In this document: positions 45,710-53,824 of the stretch, piece by piece | Position numbering within the stretch: position 1 is the first letter of the stretch | Layout: each line of letters starts with the position of its first letter | Origin: Bifidobacterium catenulatum PV20-2 | GTDB lineage: Bacteria; Actinomycetota; Actinomycetes; Actinomycetales; Bifidobacteriaceae | Direction: 5' to 3' | NCBI RefSeq assembly: GCF_000800455.1 | Contig: NZ_CP007456.1 | Span: 1,674,001 to 1,738,000 of the forward strand | Length of the DNA stretch: 64,000 nt | The notes under the pieces: model-generated | What the model saw: the letters and a program-made list of their open reading frames with translations, nothing else | Database searches by the model: none | What the model was told of the DNA's origin: nothing | Position numbers and translations under genes: made by a program

Positions 45710-46555
45710 TCAGCGTCCTTCAATCACTTCGTACCGCAAGTCGGGAATAGAAGATTCATTCACTGCCACCGTTCCGTCCACATTAACGGAAACGGAACGA
45801 TGAACTTTGGCGGAGGAGTATTGCCCTGACTTGCTGTTGTGCATGAACCACACAACGTCCAGCACTTCCATGGACCCCGCAGGACGAGCCGAACTTTCAT
45901 CATTCTCAAACAACGTGACGAGAGCTTCCTTGATTTTTTCGGCGTCTTCTGCAGTAAACCCGGTTTTTTCGGCAAGCTGTGGGCTGATGCTGCCATACGT
46001 TGCATACACCGCACGGCCGGAAACACGGTATTTCATTCCCATGGTGTCGGAGGATTTCTTACCGGTGTCCGTGGTTTCACTGTTCACTGACTTAGTGATC
46101 TGCACGTCGTCAATGGCGATGGGTTCAACCGAGAACGCGGCCTGAATGGAAACCGGACCGCGCACGCCCAAGGAAACTTCATCAACATCCTTGGCTTTTT
46201 TGAACGCGAATACTTGTCCGAACGCACGTACGTCAAGCCACTGTTCGCACACTTTCTGGAACACCAGGTTCTTTTGTTTCTGCTCTTCTTTCGGCAAGGT
46301 TTTCAGATATGTGTTGAAACGATCCGACAATGATTTTGCGCCGTCATCGGAACGGTCATCGGACTGCACGAAAATCGTTTCCCCAGCATCTTGCAGGCGA
46401 TTGCGAATCTTCCTTTTCAGTGCAACATCAGAAACCTCGCCCAGCCCTTCCGATGTGGTTCGTGGACGATTGCCATTCAACGGATCACCGTTAGGATTGG
46501 CATTATTAGCCGCAAAAACGACTGCGAAATCAATCTTGTTTTCCAAAGCTGCCAT
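45710..46555 (-). CDS. cas7: Cascade backbone subunit Cas7 (Csd2, type I-C)
   Basis: 281 residues. N-terminal FAVVFAANNANPNGDPLNGN and RPRTTSEGLGEVSDVALKRK are the Csd2/Csh2 signature. Forms the crRNA-covering filament of Cascade. 59 bp after cas8c, with AAGGAG before the ATG. Confidence 0.97.
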   Translation of the reverse strand: MAALENKIDFAVVFAANNANPNGDPLNGNRPRTTSEGLGEVSDVALKRKIRNRLQDAGETIFVQSDDRSDDGAKSLSDRFNTYLKTLPKEEQKQKNLVFQKVCEQWLDVRAFGQVFAFKKAKDVDEVSLGVRGPVSIQAAFSVEPIAIDDVQITKSVNSETTDTGKKSSDTMGMKYRVSGRAVYATYGSISPQLAEKTGFTAEDAEKIKEALVTLFENDESSARPAGSMEVLDVVWFMHNSKSGQYSSAKVHRSVSVNVDGTVAVNESSIPDLRYEVIEGR

Positions 46556-46614
46556 GATATGACTCCTTAACTTTTTCTTTGATAATCAACGTCGATAACT
46601 TCAAAAACTAAACA

Positions 46615-48492
46615 CTAGTTTTCTTTGCTCTTCTGGGATGCTTCTTGCGCTTTACGCATAGACTCCCTTCGCTGGCATGAATAACCGAGCAAAAAGAGCG
46701 GTGAAAGTGCACGGTTATCTTCGAAGTCTCCTTCTTTGAAAAGCGCCATGACCTCATCCACGCTGTTCTGGAACCAGGGCGCGCCATTCGCCGATTTCAG
46801 GTAGGGCATCAGTTGTTTCCACAGCGTTCCCCATGTTGTAAACGGCTTTGCGACGAAATTGCTCATGAGCTTAACGGCATTGGTCGGACGGGTGTCACTG
46901 ATTCCTTGCTTGTACAGGACACCGTTTTCAAAGCGGTCTGCGAGTGCCAGCAATCTCCCGTATAAGTAGTCGCGGTCATTTCGTGTTGGTTCAAGGTACA
47001 TGGATATCGTGTCCTCCTGTTTGTTTTGCTTCCTCGCGTCGTCAATGTAATGTTTTTTCCATAGGCTGCATGCGATTTCAAAATCTCTTAGCCATGCTCC
47101 TGGAGCGTCATATCCCATAGGTTTAGTGACTCTGTGGTATGTGGCGTCCAATATGGAGCGGGGAAGCGATTCTCCTCCGAACATGCATTCTATAAGCTGC
47201 TTTTTCGTGTTTTTCGCAAAACGTTTATAGGCTTTGCTGCTTCTGTCTGACACGTCATATGCGCAGCTGATGATGTCGGCAAATGGTGGCGCACCTTCAT
47301 ATGCGACAAACTTCTTTTTTTCTTTGTCGTACATTTTCAACGGCCATGCCGCATCAACATGCCACCGCAGGATACTTTCGACATATTCGTCTTTTGAAAG
47401 TTCACGATAATATGTAACGCTCAAACGCCCTGATGTCGCCGCATCCAGAATGACAATCATCATTGGGTCGGCATGCTTTTTGAGTTTGTTAGCATTGCCA
47501 TATCCGCGCAGTACCTTCGAAAAAACTTGTGCGTATTGAAAGTTTGTTGCGGTCAGCGCATCTGCAATATCGTTGCGGGGAGCTTCCGGCTCTTCCACAT
47601 CCGATGAGAACAAAGAGTCAAAATCATAAGAACCTTCCTGAGGGTCAAGCTTCGGCTTTTCGTTGGGGTTTTTCACCGAGCAGATGACTATGGCCTGGGT
47701 ATCGGTAATCGTTCCATGATTATTGACCAACCATTGCAGCGTCGAATGTATCTTCTGCGATGTTTCACCATCGACTTGCAAAGCCTCCTCTTTGGATGCG
47801 AAGCGCCCTCGATAGGTGAAATTCGTTGAATCGTTTGCCGATAACAGTTTGGCGTTGCCATTTACGCTGACAATTTTCTTAGGGAAGTTCAATATCGGAG
47901 CATATAGGTCCTCTCCGAACATATCCTTCCCTTTTTTCTGTCGATCATGGTACAAATAAGAAATCCATTGCGCCTGTATATCGGGATCGTTCGAGACATC
48001 TGAGTTTTGCAGCCCAATTTCAACTTCGAAGCAAACACCTGCTTTCCGGTCTTTTTCGGTTATTTCCACATTGAATCGAGCGGCTTCTTCGCTGATGCTG
48101 TGTTCCGAGACGCATCGATAGATGGCATTGAGTTTGACGTTGTCGCCTTTCCAGGCGGCAAGCTGCTCCAAATACATGGAGGTTTTCTCCTTGTCGAAAT
48201 GCAAGTCGAGATATTGGAGCTGATCAAACAGAGGATGCGGTACCGGCTTGATGGTGCGTCCCATGGAACTTTCTGTGCACGGGATGACAATCGTTTGTTT
48301 TTCCCTCAGAAGCCGTAGTATCTCACCATTCCCGTTTACCCCTAGCGTCAATAGTGTCGGAAGTGTCGTATGCCCCGGAGGAATCAAGGCTTTCCTAATG
48401 TCAAGCGTAGAACCGTCGTCACTTCTCGGAATTTTTCCGGCGGCGTTGTGCACAGATTCGTTGATAAGCAACAGATTGTTCGACAGGCTCAT
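46615..48492 (-). CDS. cas8c: Cascade large subunit Cas8c (Csd1, type I-C)
   Basis: 625 residues from the ATG; a GTG directly before it abuts the cas5 stop. PAM-recognising large subunit of type I-C Cascade. SGRLSVTYYRELSKDEYVES and PFTTWGTLWKQLMPYL match the Csd1 family. In I-C systems the 3' part often also yields a separate Cas11c small subunit from an internal start; I did not fix such a start here. Confidence 0.95.
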   Translation of the reverse strand: MSLSNNLLLINESVHNAAGKIPRSDDGSTLDIRKALIPPGHTTLPTLLTLGVNGNGEILRLLREKQTIVIPCTESSMGRTIKPVPHPLFDQLQYLDLHFDKEKTSMYLEQLAAWKGDNVKLNAIYRCVSEHSISEEAARFNVEITEKDRKAGVCFEVEIGLQNSDVSNDPDIQAQWISYLYHDRQKKGKDMFGEDLYAPILNFPKKIVSVNGNAKLLSANDSTNFTYRGRFASKEEALQVDGETSQKIHSTLQWLVNNHGTITDTQAIVICSVKNPNEKPKLDPQEGSYDFDSLFSSDVEEPEAPRNDIADALTATNFQYAQVFSKVLRGYGNANKLKKHADPMMIVILDAATSGRLSVTYYRELSKDEYVESILRWHVDAAWPLKMYDKEKKKFVAYEGAPPFADIISCAYDVSDRSSKAYKRFAKNTKKQLIECMFGGESLPRSILDATYHRVTKPMGYDAPGAWLRDFEIACSLWKKHYIDDARKQNKQEDTISMYLEPTRNDRDYLYGRLLALADRFENGVLYKQGISDTRPTNAVKLMSNFVAKPFTTWGTLWKQLMPYLKSANGAPWFQNSVDEVMALFKEGDFEDNRALSPLFLLGYSCQRRESMRKAQEASQKSKEN

Positions 48493-48495
48493 CAC

Positions 48496-49203
48496 TCACT
48501 CCTCTCCCACCGGCTGCAGATTGCTCCCCAAAGCGAATTCCTTGACACTCTGGTTTTTCCTGATAATTCGTCCATCCAATTTCGTGGATTCCGGACGCTC
48601 AAATTCGATGATGCCGTCGGACATAACAGGCGACCAGAATCGGGCGATAAAATCGTGGTCCTCGTTTTCATCCGGATACGTGAATCCATGGAACATGTAT
48701 CCCATATTCCACTCGCCATAACCGTCATAAAACCCTTCGCCAGATCCGAACTCACATGGTTCCACATACCCCTGGCACTCGCGCGTCCCCAAGAATATGT
48801 CTCGGCGACCGCCTTTCTGAACGGATCTCAAGGCGATGTTATGATGTTTGTTTTCGTCGCGGTCAGCGACAAGATCTTCACGCTGATCATTCCATTCGAA
48901 ATGAGCCAAAACCTGATAACGCACGTCTTTGAGATATGTGTAGTACGAAAGATCATTGCCACCGCTCATTTTGATGGGTCGAATTCCCTTCCCTTCAGTC
49001 TGAACTCTGTTCATCACACGAACAGCGTCAATAACCCACATAAAAGTTGGCTTCCAATAGATGCTTTCCGTAATGCCTTTCAAAGCTTGGTACGTTGGCA
49101 CCTGATACGAAAATTTCTCACCCCCAACACGTGTTGCCGCTTCCGAGAACAACGCATATCTGCCTGATACCTCATATTCAATTGAGTTGCGATGTCGTTG
49201 CAT
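48496..49203 (-). CDS. cas5c: CRISPR RNA endonuclease Cas5c (Cas5d)
   Basis: 235 residues. In type I-C this subunit replaces Cas6: it cuts pre-crRNA at the base of the repeat hairpin and stays bound to the 5' handle. Begins [19 protein letters not shown], typical of the family. AAGGAG lies 8 nt before the ATG. It heads the cas5-cas8-cas7-cas4-cas1-cas2 run and has its own promoter in the 242-bp gap to cas3. Confidence 0.96.
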   Translation of the reverse strand: MQRHRNSIEYEVSGRYALFSEAATRVGGEKFSYQVPTYQALKGITESIYWKPTFMWVIDAVRVMNRVQTEGKGIRPIKMSGGNDLSYYTYLKDVRYQVLAHFEWNDQREDLVADRDENKHHNIALRSVQKGGRRDIFLGTRECQGYVEPCEFGSGEGFYDGYGEWNMGYMFHGFTYPDENEDHDFIARFWSPVMSDGIIEFERPESTKLDGRIIRKNQSVKEFALGSNLQPVGEE

Positions 49204-49243
49204 ATAACTCCTTCGTTAATCGTTCCCTCAACCAGCCACTGTC

Positions 49244-49272
49244 AATATAGCACATTTTACGCTTATTGTACA
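49244..49272 (-). promoter_or_regulatory. promoter of the cas5-cas8-cas7-cas4-cas1-cas2 operon
   Basis: On the minus strand: -35 TGTACA (49272-49267), exactly 17 bp, -10 TATATT (49249-49244), predicted start near 49237 and a 34-nt leader before the cas5 ATG. A TTC (complement of 49275-49277) stands directly 5' of the segment targeted by the crRNA-like RNA described next. Confidence 0.75.
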
Positions 49273-49277
49273 TAGAA
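49253..49277 (-). promoter_or_regulatory. predicted Cascade target (protospacer with TTC PAM) on the cas5 promoter
   Basis: Minus strand reads TTC then TATGTACAATAAGCGTA. Against the spacer-like segment TATGTACAACATGCGTA of the divergent RNA, 15 of 17 positions agree, positions 1-9 without a mismatch. The mismatches are at 10 and 12; in Cascade position 12 is flipped out and does not count. The target covers the -35 hexamer and most of the -35/-10 spacer. Confidence 0.75.
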
Positions 49278-49320
49278 CTCTTTGAGTGTTTCTCAATCAA
49301 CAATCAACCAGTTATTCTTG

Positions 49321-49433
49321 TATAAGTAGGTTTTCCTACTGTCGCCACATTCATGGCGTGGATTGAAAATATGTACAACATGCGTATTTACCAAACGAAA
49401 CTCTCCTGCAGATTCCCATCGATCTGCAGGAGA
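49321..49433 (+). ncRNA. candidate crRNA-like regulatory RNA (CreR-like) with degenerate CRISPR repeat
   Basis: Divergent to cas5. Parts in order: -10 like TATAAG (49321-49326; a weak -35 TCAACA at 49297); a small hairpin AGTAGG/CCTACT; a degenerate repeat at 49341-49369 that keeps GTCGC, a shortened hairpin CGCCA/TGGCG and the 11-nt handle as TGGATTGAAAA; a spacer-like segment of about 32 nt starting at 49370; and a 12-bp hairpin TCTCCTGCAGAT/ATCTGCAGGAGA at 49402-49433 that echoes the CTCTCC/GGAGAG stem of true repeats. Cas5c could cut it into a guide. Its 5' spacer part matches the cas5 promoter beside a TTC PAM. Known parallels are Cas-regulating and CreA-type RNAs in other CRISPR types; function here is inferred. 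Confidence 0.75.
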
Positions 49434-49445
49434 ACCACTGCCCTT

Positions 49446-51863
49446 TCATATCATCAACAGAGACATGTCTGTCTCTGTCACCACGCCATATTCGCCTTTG
49501 TAATAATCTCCATTCAGAACGCAAATATCGAAATCCTCGTTAGCGATGGAAATCGCATGTTTTTCGTTCAAAATCTTGTATTCGTAATCGAAAAGGGAGA
49601 CCGTGTATTCCTGTAGCCGCCGCAGAATCGCAATCTTCTCCCTCAACTCACCGTGGCCCAACATATCCAGTAATTCCATCGCATTGCCATAGGGAACCAC
49701 AACATTGTGCGTGATTTTCGGAATCACACGATATTCATTGCCGACCGTTTTGAACGCCTGGGCAAAAAACGGATTGTATCTCTCCCCCATCGTATTGTTC
49801 TCGAATTGCTTACGTTGGCTTTCGTTGTATGCCAGCAACTCATAAATCGTTTTTCCAGCGTTTTCCTTTTTCCAAAGCGAACCATCCAGCAAACTATTGC
49901 CGCCATCTCGATCCTCACTTTGAAGCAGCATGCCATAAAACTCATTGAGCATGCCAGTAGAAAGCAGATCAGCATCAGGATGCTCACCCATAATCTGCAA
50001 AGTGAGCTTTTTGCCTCTGTGAATCTCTGGAAGATAGTCCTTGAACCTTTCCTCACCTTGCAACGGATAGACATACACATCCTTGATTTCTTTCGATTCA
50101 CCATTCCTGTTGCACCTGCCAGCCGCTTGCATAATGCTATCCAGACCAGCCATCGCCCTGACTACGCATGCGAACGAAAGGTCCACTCCCGCTTCGATAA
50201 GCTGCGTACTTACGCAAATCACCGGCTTGGAATCATGAGGATCAGTTAACACCTTTATTCTCGCTAACTGGTCTGCCCTATGTTTGCCACACATGGCAGT
50301 ACTCAAATGAATCAACTCAAACTGCCCGTCAGCATTGAGCTCTTGCAAACACTGATACATTTTGCGCGCTTCACTCTTCGTGTTGACGATAGACAGGCAA
50401 TTGCCGTTCCGAAGTGCCTGCTCATATATGATGTTCGCAAGTTCCTCGCAACTCTTGCTTTCCTGTGAAGCAATAATCCGGGTACGCTTGAGCTTCTCTT
50501 CGTAACCATCAGTATTGTCGATAAGATCAGGCTCGTCTGACAGACGCAGATTCTTTCGCGCCGTTCGTTCCAATAAAGGCTGCGTAGCTGAGCACAGCAG
50601 AATAGTCGAGTCCAATATCGTCGAAAGAAAACTCACAACTTCATTAAACGGATTGATGATATTCAACGGAAGCGACTGAATCTCATCAAAAATGATGACG
50701 CTATTGGCCATGTTGTGGAATTTACGAAGTTTCGTACCACGCGCCGACATAACCGTTTCCAAGAATTCGACCATCGTGGTCACGATGATCGGATTATCCC
50801 AACGTTCAGACGCCAGTTTACGTTGACGTTCCTTCGCATCCTCTTCCTCACTTGTGCCGATAGATCCCGTGTTATCGGAATTCTGAAGGCCCGCGGTGGA
50901 GTAATGCTCCAGCACAATATTGCTGTCAGCATCCAGACCAAGCATATTCCGGAATGTTGCCACGGTCTGTGACGTAATAGACAAGTACGGAATCACATAA
51001 ATGATTCGTCTTTTCCCTGTTTCCAAAGCATGATGCAAGGCGAAATTCAACGAAGCCAACGTTTTACCGCCTCCGGTCGGAACCGACAATCGGTAAATCC
51101 CTGTCTCTCTGCTCCCAGCTTGACGGCACTGTTCCGTAATCTGTTGACGGATTTTATTGATTTCGGATGTCGAATCGAATGATTTCATGCTTTCGTCAAG
51201 ATGGCGAATCAGTTCCGACCAATCCGCCTTGATCGGATGATATTGCTCTTTCGTCTCAAAATAAGCCGTATCTGTTCTATCGGCATCAATCAAACGAGAA
51301 TAAACGTATTTAACTAGTAATCCCGAGTAGAAATAACGACTATCTTTCGACAATTTCAGCGATTTAGTTCGTCCTGCAAAATCGAAAACATCCTTTTCGG
51401 CCTGCTGGAAGGTGTCTTGCAAGTCGAGGTCCAAATCATGTAGCCCCTGTTTGATTTCCCCATACGCATATTTAGGATTCTGTTTATCTGCTTCCGTAAA
51501 ACCTGTGAGAAAAGCCTCATCACCGATTTCATTGATGCAATCAGGAAGCTCTCCATGATGTTTTGCAATAACAAGTTCAAGAATCTCTTTCACGATTTCC
51601 GCTGCCGAATTCGAAATCGGCAGGTCATTGACGACGAACGCACCCTGCCTCGCATGAGGAATCTCACCACGACGTCCCTTGCCTGATATCAGATACGTTT
51701 GAAACTGTTGCGCGACCTTTCCAACATCATGCAGGAGCGCAGCCATTCGTGAAATTTGAGAGAATTCAGATTCATAGCTTTCCGCCAAATCACCCGCACC
51801 ATGGAGATGACCATGCAGCGTTTGCACATTACCGTCCGCATCTCTGTGCGCCAACAAGTCCAT
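49446..51863 (-). CDS. cas3: CRISPR-associated nuclease-helicase Cas3 (type I-C), expression signals removed by IS
   Basis: 805 residues, coding sequence intact. N-terminal HD nuclease (HLHGAGDLA, then LLHDVGK with His45-Asp46), helicase with Walker A in VPTGGGKTLAS, DEIQSLP box and QAAGRCNRNGE. Degrades DNA marked by Cascade. The IS element ends 6 bp upstream of the ATG: what now precedes it is AACCCCGGATC, with no Shine-Dalgarno site. The original AAGGGG lies on the far side at 53236-53241. I find no convincing outward promoter in the IS end. Translation is probably poor or absent. Confidence 0.95.
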   Translation of the reverse strand: MDLLAHRDADGNVQTLHGHLHGAGDLAESYESEFSQISRMAALLHDVGKVAQQFQTYLISGKGRRGEIPHARQGAFVVNDLPISNSAAEIVKEILELVIAKHHGELPDCINEIGDEAFLTGFTEADKQNPKYAYGEIKQGLHDLDLDLQDTFQQAEKDVFDFAGRTKSLKLSKDSRYFYSGLLVKYVYSRLIDADRTDTAYFETKEQYHPIKADWSELIRHLDESMKSFDSTSEINKIRQQITEQCRQAGSRETGIYRLSVPTGGGKTLASLNFALHHALETGKRRIIYVIPYLSITSQTVATFRNMLGLDADSNIVLEHYSTAGLQNSDNTGSIGTSEEEDAKERQRKLASERWDNPIIVTTMVEFLETVMSARGTKLRKFHNMANSVIIFDEIQSLPLNIINPFNEVVSFLSTILDSTILLCSATQPLLERTARKNLRLSDEPDLIDNTDGYEEKLKRTRIIASQESKSCEELANIIYEQALRNGNCLSIVNTKSEARKMYQCLQELNADGQFELIHLSTAMCGKHRADQLARIKVLTDPHDSKPVICVSTQLIEAGVDLSFACVVRAMAGLDSIMQAAGRCNRNGESKEIKDVYVYPLQGEERFKDYLPEIHRGKKLTLQIMGEHPDADLLSTGMLNEFYGMLLQSEDRDGGNSLLDGSLWKKENAGKTIYELLAYNESQRKQFENNTMGERYNPFFAQAFKTVGNEYRVIPKITHNVVVPYGNAMELLDMLGHGELREKIAILRRLQEYTVSLFDYEYKILNEKHAISIANEDFDICVLNGDYYKGEYGVVTETDMSLLMI

Positions 51864-51869
51864 GATCCG

Positions 51870-51896
51870 GGGTTATTGGCCAAAATGTGTGTCTGG
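51870..51896 (+). repeat. left terminal inverted repeat of the IS
   Basis: Starts GGGTTATTGGCC and ends GTGTGTCTGG; exact reverse complement of the right end. An 18-bp part (GGCCAAAATGTGTGTCTG) recurs as a direct repeat at 51968-51985 inside the element, perhaps a second transposase-binding site. Confidence 0.95.
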
Positions 51897-52050
51897 AATT
51901 GTCTCTGAGGCCTTGTGCTGCAAGGGTCTGGAGGTATTTGAATGTGATGGAGGGGACTTTCCAGGTCGGCCAAAATGTGTGTCTGAAACCGGTTGGGACG
52001 TCTTATAACAGTAGGCGTGAGGAGCGTTTGAATGTGGTTGTCTGAAAGGT

Positions 52051-53190
52051 ATGAGAATTCCTCTGTGTCCCGGATGTCACACCACGATGAAGAAGAACGG
52101 AAAGACCTCGGCCGGTAGGACGCGCTGGCGGTGCAAGGATCCCGGCTGCGGTAGCTCGCTGTCGCGCGGCTATGATCGGCGGGCGGCGGATCTGGAGACG
52201 TCGCTGCGCTGGTTGTTGTCCAAGCAAAGCCAGGCCGAGTATGCGATCCCGGCGCGCACGCTGCGCCGGATGAACGAGTTGTTATGGAGCCTGTGGCCGC
52301 CGGTTCCGCTGGTCGACGAGGTGTATGACGTGGTGCATTTGGACGGTATTCACTTGCATCGGGATGCGGTCGTGTTGATAGCGATCGCCTGCGGGCATGT
52401 GATCGGCTGGTACGTCGCCAAAAGCGAGACCGCTGCCGCGTGGGCTCATCTCATGGCCAGGATCGCCCCGCCACTGGCGGTGGTGGTCGACGGGGGCGGT
52501 GGCATTCTGAAGGCATTGCGCGAGCACTGGCCTGATACCAAGGTGCAGCGGTGCTTGTTTCACGTGTGCATGAACATCACCCAGCTCACCGGAATCAAGC
52601 CAAGGTCCGAGGCAGGCAAACAACTGCGGAAGATTGCTGTCGCCTTGAGCCGCGTGACGGACACGGATGCCGCGGCCGCATGGCTCGCCTCCTACAACCA
52701 GTGGGAGCAAACGTACGACGCGTTCCTTGACGAGAAGAGCACGTACGCGGACGGTACCATAGCCGACCAGCACCAACGCCTCGTCAAAGCCAAACGCATG
52801 ATCCGCAGACGTATCCGCGAGAACCACCTGTTCACGTTCCTGGAACCACCCAAGGGTTGCACCACGCCGATCCCAGCGACGAACAACCTCATCGAGTCAT
52901 GGAACGGGCGGATCCGCGACATGCTCCGCCACCACCGGGGATTAAGCCTGTTGCGCCGAATCAAGGCGATCTGCTGGTGGTGTTATCAACACACCCGACA
53001 GCCCAAACCAGCCTCATGGCTCATAACCAACGCCATCAGTGACCAGCAGATCGAGGAACTCTACCGCAAAGCATGGGAACACAGCCCACAAGGCGCATAC
53101 GAAACCTACGGCATCCCCAACCGGTACGGCACCGGCATCGACTGGAACGAATTCCACACCCGCGTAAAATACCCCAACACCACCGACTAA
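52051..53190 (+). CDS. IS256-family (IS1249-like) transposase
   Basis: 379 residues. N-terminal zinc-finger-like region (CPGCHTTMKKNGKT ... RCKDPGCG), then the DDE core: first Asp in VVHLDGIHLH, second Asp in AVVVDGGGG, and Glu in NNLIESWNGRIRD. FHVCMNITQLTG lies between. No frameshift or stop, so likely active. AAAGG is only 1 nt from the ATG; translation may start at another codon nearby. Confidence 0.93.
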   Translation: MRIPLCPGCHTTMKKNGKTSAGRTRWRCKDPGCGSSLSRGYDRRAADLETSLRWLLSKQSQAEYAIPARTLRRMNELLWSLWPPVPLVDEVYDVVHLDGIHLHRDAVVLIAIACGHVIGWYVAKSETAAAWAHLMARIAPPLAVVVDGGGGILKALREHWPDTKVQRCLFHVCMNITQLTGIKPRSEAGKQLRKIAVALSRVTDTDAAAAWLASYNQWEQTYDAFLDEKSTYADGTIADQHQRLVKAKRMIRRRIRENHLFTFLEPPKGCTTPIPATNNLIESWNGRIRDMLRHHRGLSLLRRIKAICWWCYQHTRQPKPASWLITNAISDQQIEELYRKAWEHSPQGAYETYGIPNRYGTGIDWNEFHTRVKYPNTTD

Positions 53191-53200
53191 CCCCATACCA

Positions 53201-53227
53201 CCAGACACACATTTTGGCCAATAACCC
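53201..53227 (-). repeat. right terminal inverted repeat of the IS
   Basis: Starts CCAGACACAC and ends CCAATAACCC, 27 bp, no mismatch to the left end; it begins 10 bp after the transposase stop codon. Confidence 0.95.
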
Positions 53228-53235
53228 ATGATCCG

Positions 53236-53706
53236 CCCCTTCACAGATACACCCGAGCAAGACCCTTATATTACCATAGCCCAACGCACTATTCACAGGT
53301 CTTGAATCCAGTTCCCCTGATATACACGAGAACTCCCCTAAAACCCATTTAGCTCTGCAGACAAATGCAAATAATACATATAAGCAGAACGAAAAACAGG
53401 AACCGCGCGAGCGCGATTCCCGGTGTGCGACTGCTTCTCAAATGTGTGCTTGACTCACATGGATGGTACTGAGAACCATTCGCGTAACGATCTGTTTCCA
53501 CATGTGTGTCGCGCGCGCAATGCGATCACATATGTAAAGTGCGCGCCGACATAAATCACATGCTTACGGATACAGATCAAGTCTGCAAGGCTCAAAGCCA
53601 CGGATTCACTGTAGCTTCATGTTTGAACATTTCATGGTCGATTGTTCAGCTCCACCAGAATACAACCAAAGATACCGGTAGAAAAACACCAAAAGACTAT
53701 TAAAAA
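53236..53706. other. former cas3 upstream region cut off by the IS, no gene recognised
   Basis: Begins with the stranded cas3 Shine-Dalgarno (AAGGGG on the minus strand). An AT-rich TAATATAA (minus strand, near 53270) could be the old -10. Further right there are several partly symmetric CACATG/CATGTG words (for example 53457, 53500 and 53527), of unknown meaning. A 65-codon plus-strand frame at 53506 has no Shine-Dalgarno or family features and is not called. Confidence 0.5.
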
Positions 53707-53747
53707 GGTCCCGAACCTTCTGGAATAATCCATCGGATTCGGGACCT
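53700..53747 (-). terminator. intrinsic terminator of ileS
   Basis: AGGTCCCGAATCC and GGTTCGGGACCT pair on the minus strand, followed by TTTTTA. It lies about 80 bp after the ileS stop codon. Confidence 0.85.
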
Positions 53748-53824
53748 GTTATGTTGGCGACCGTTCACCGGCTAACCGGCATTAGTCAGCTGTCAGCCAT
53801 CAGCCAAGCCACTAATCAGCCCAC

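Larger units (their letters stand above)
51870..53227 (+). mobile_element. IS256/IS1249-type insertion sequence at the cas3 start codon
   Basis: 1358 bp, bounded by perfect 27-bp inverted repeats and an 8-bp direct duplication ATGATCCG (51862-51869 and 53228-53235). The duplication length fits the IS256 family. One transposase gene. Removing the element and one duplication restores AAGGGG-CGGATC-ATG for cas3, so it hit between Shine-Dalgarno and start codon. Sharp ends and intact transposase point to a recent insertion. Confidence 0.95.

Noticed and set aside
49402..49433. Hairpin at 49402-49433 as merely the cas3 terminator
   Set aside because: Possible in part, but the minus-strand T-run is interrupted (GTTTCGTTT) and the hairpin stands one spacer length from the degenerate repeat with a repeat-like stem, so I treat it as belonging to the crRNA-like RNA, with the terminator role as an alternative.
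51863..51896. Cas3 truncated at its N-terminus by the IS
   Set aside because: The translation begins with a complete HD-domain start and the pre-insertion sequence places a Shine-Dalgarno right before this ATG; only the upstream signals, not the coding part, were lost.
53506..53703. 65-codon frame in the gap between the IS and ileS
   Set aside because: No Shine-Dalgarno site, no recognisable sequence features, mixed composition; insufficient support as a gene.
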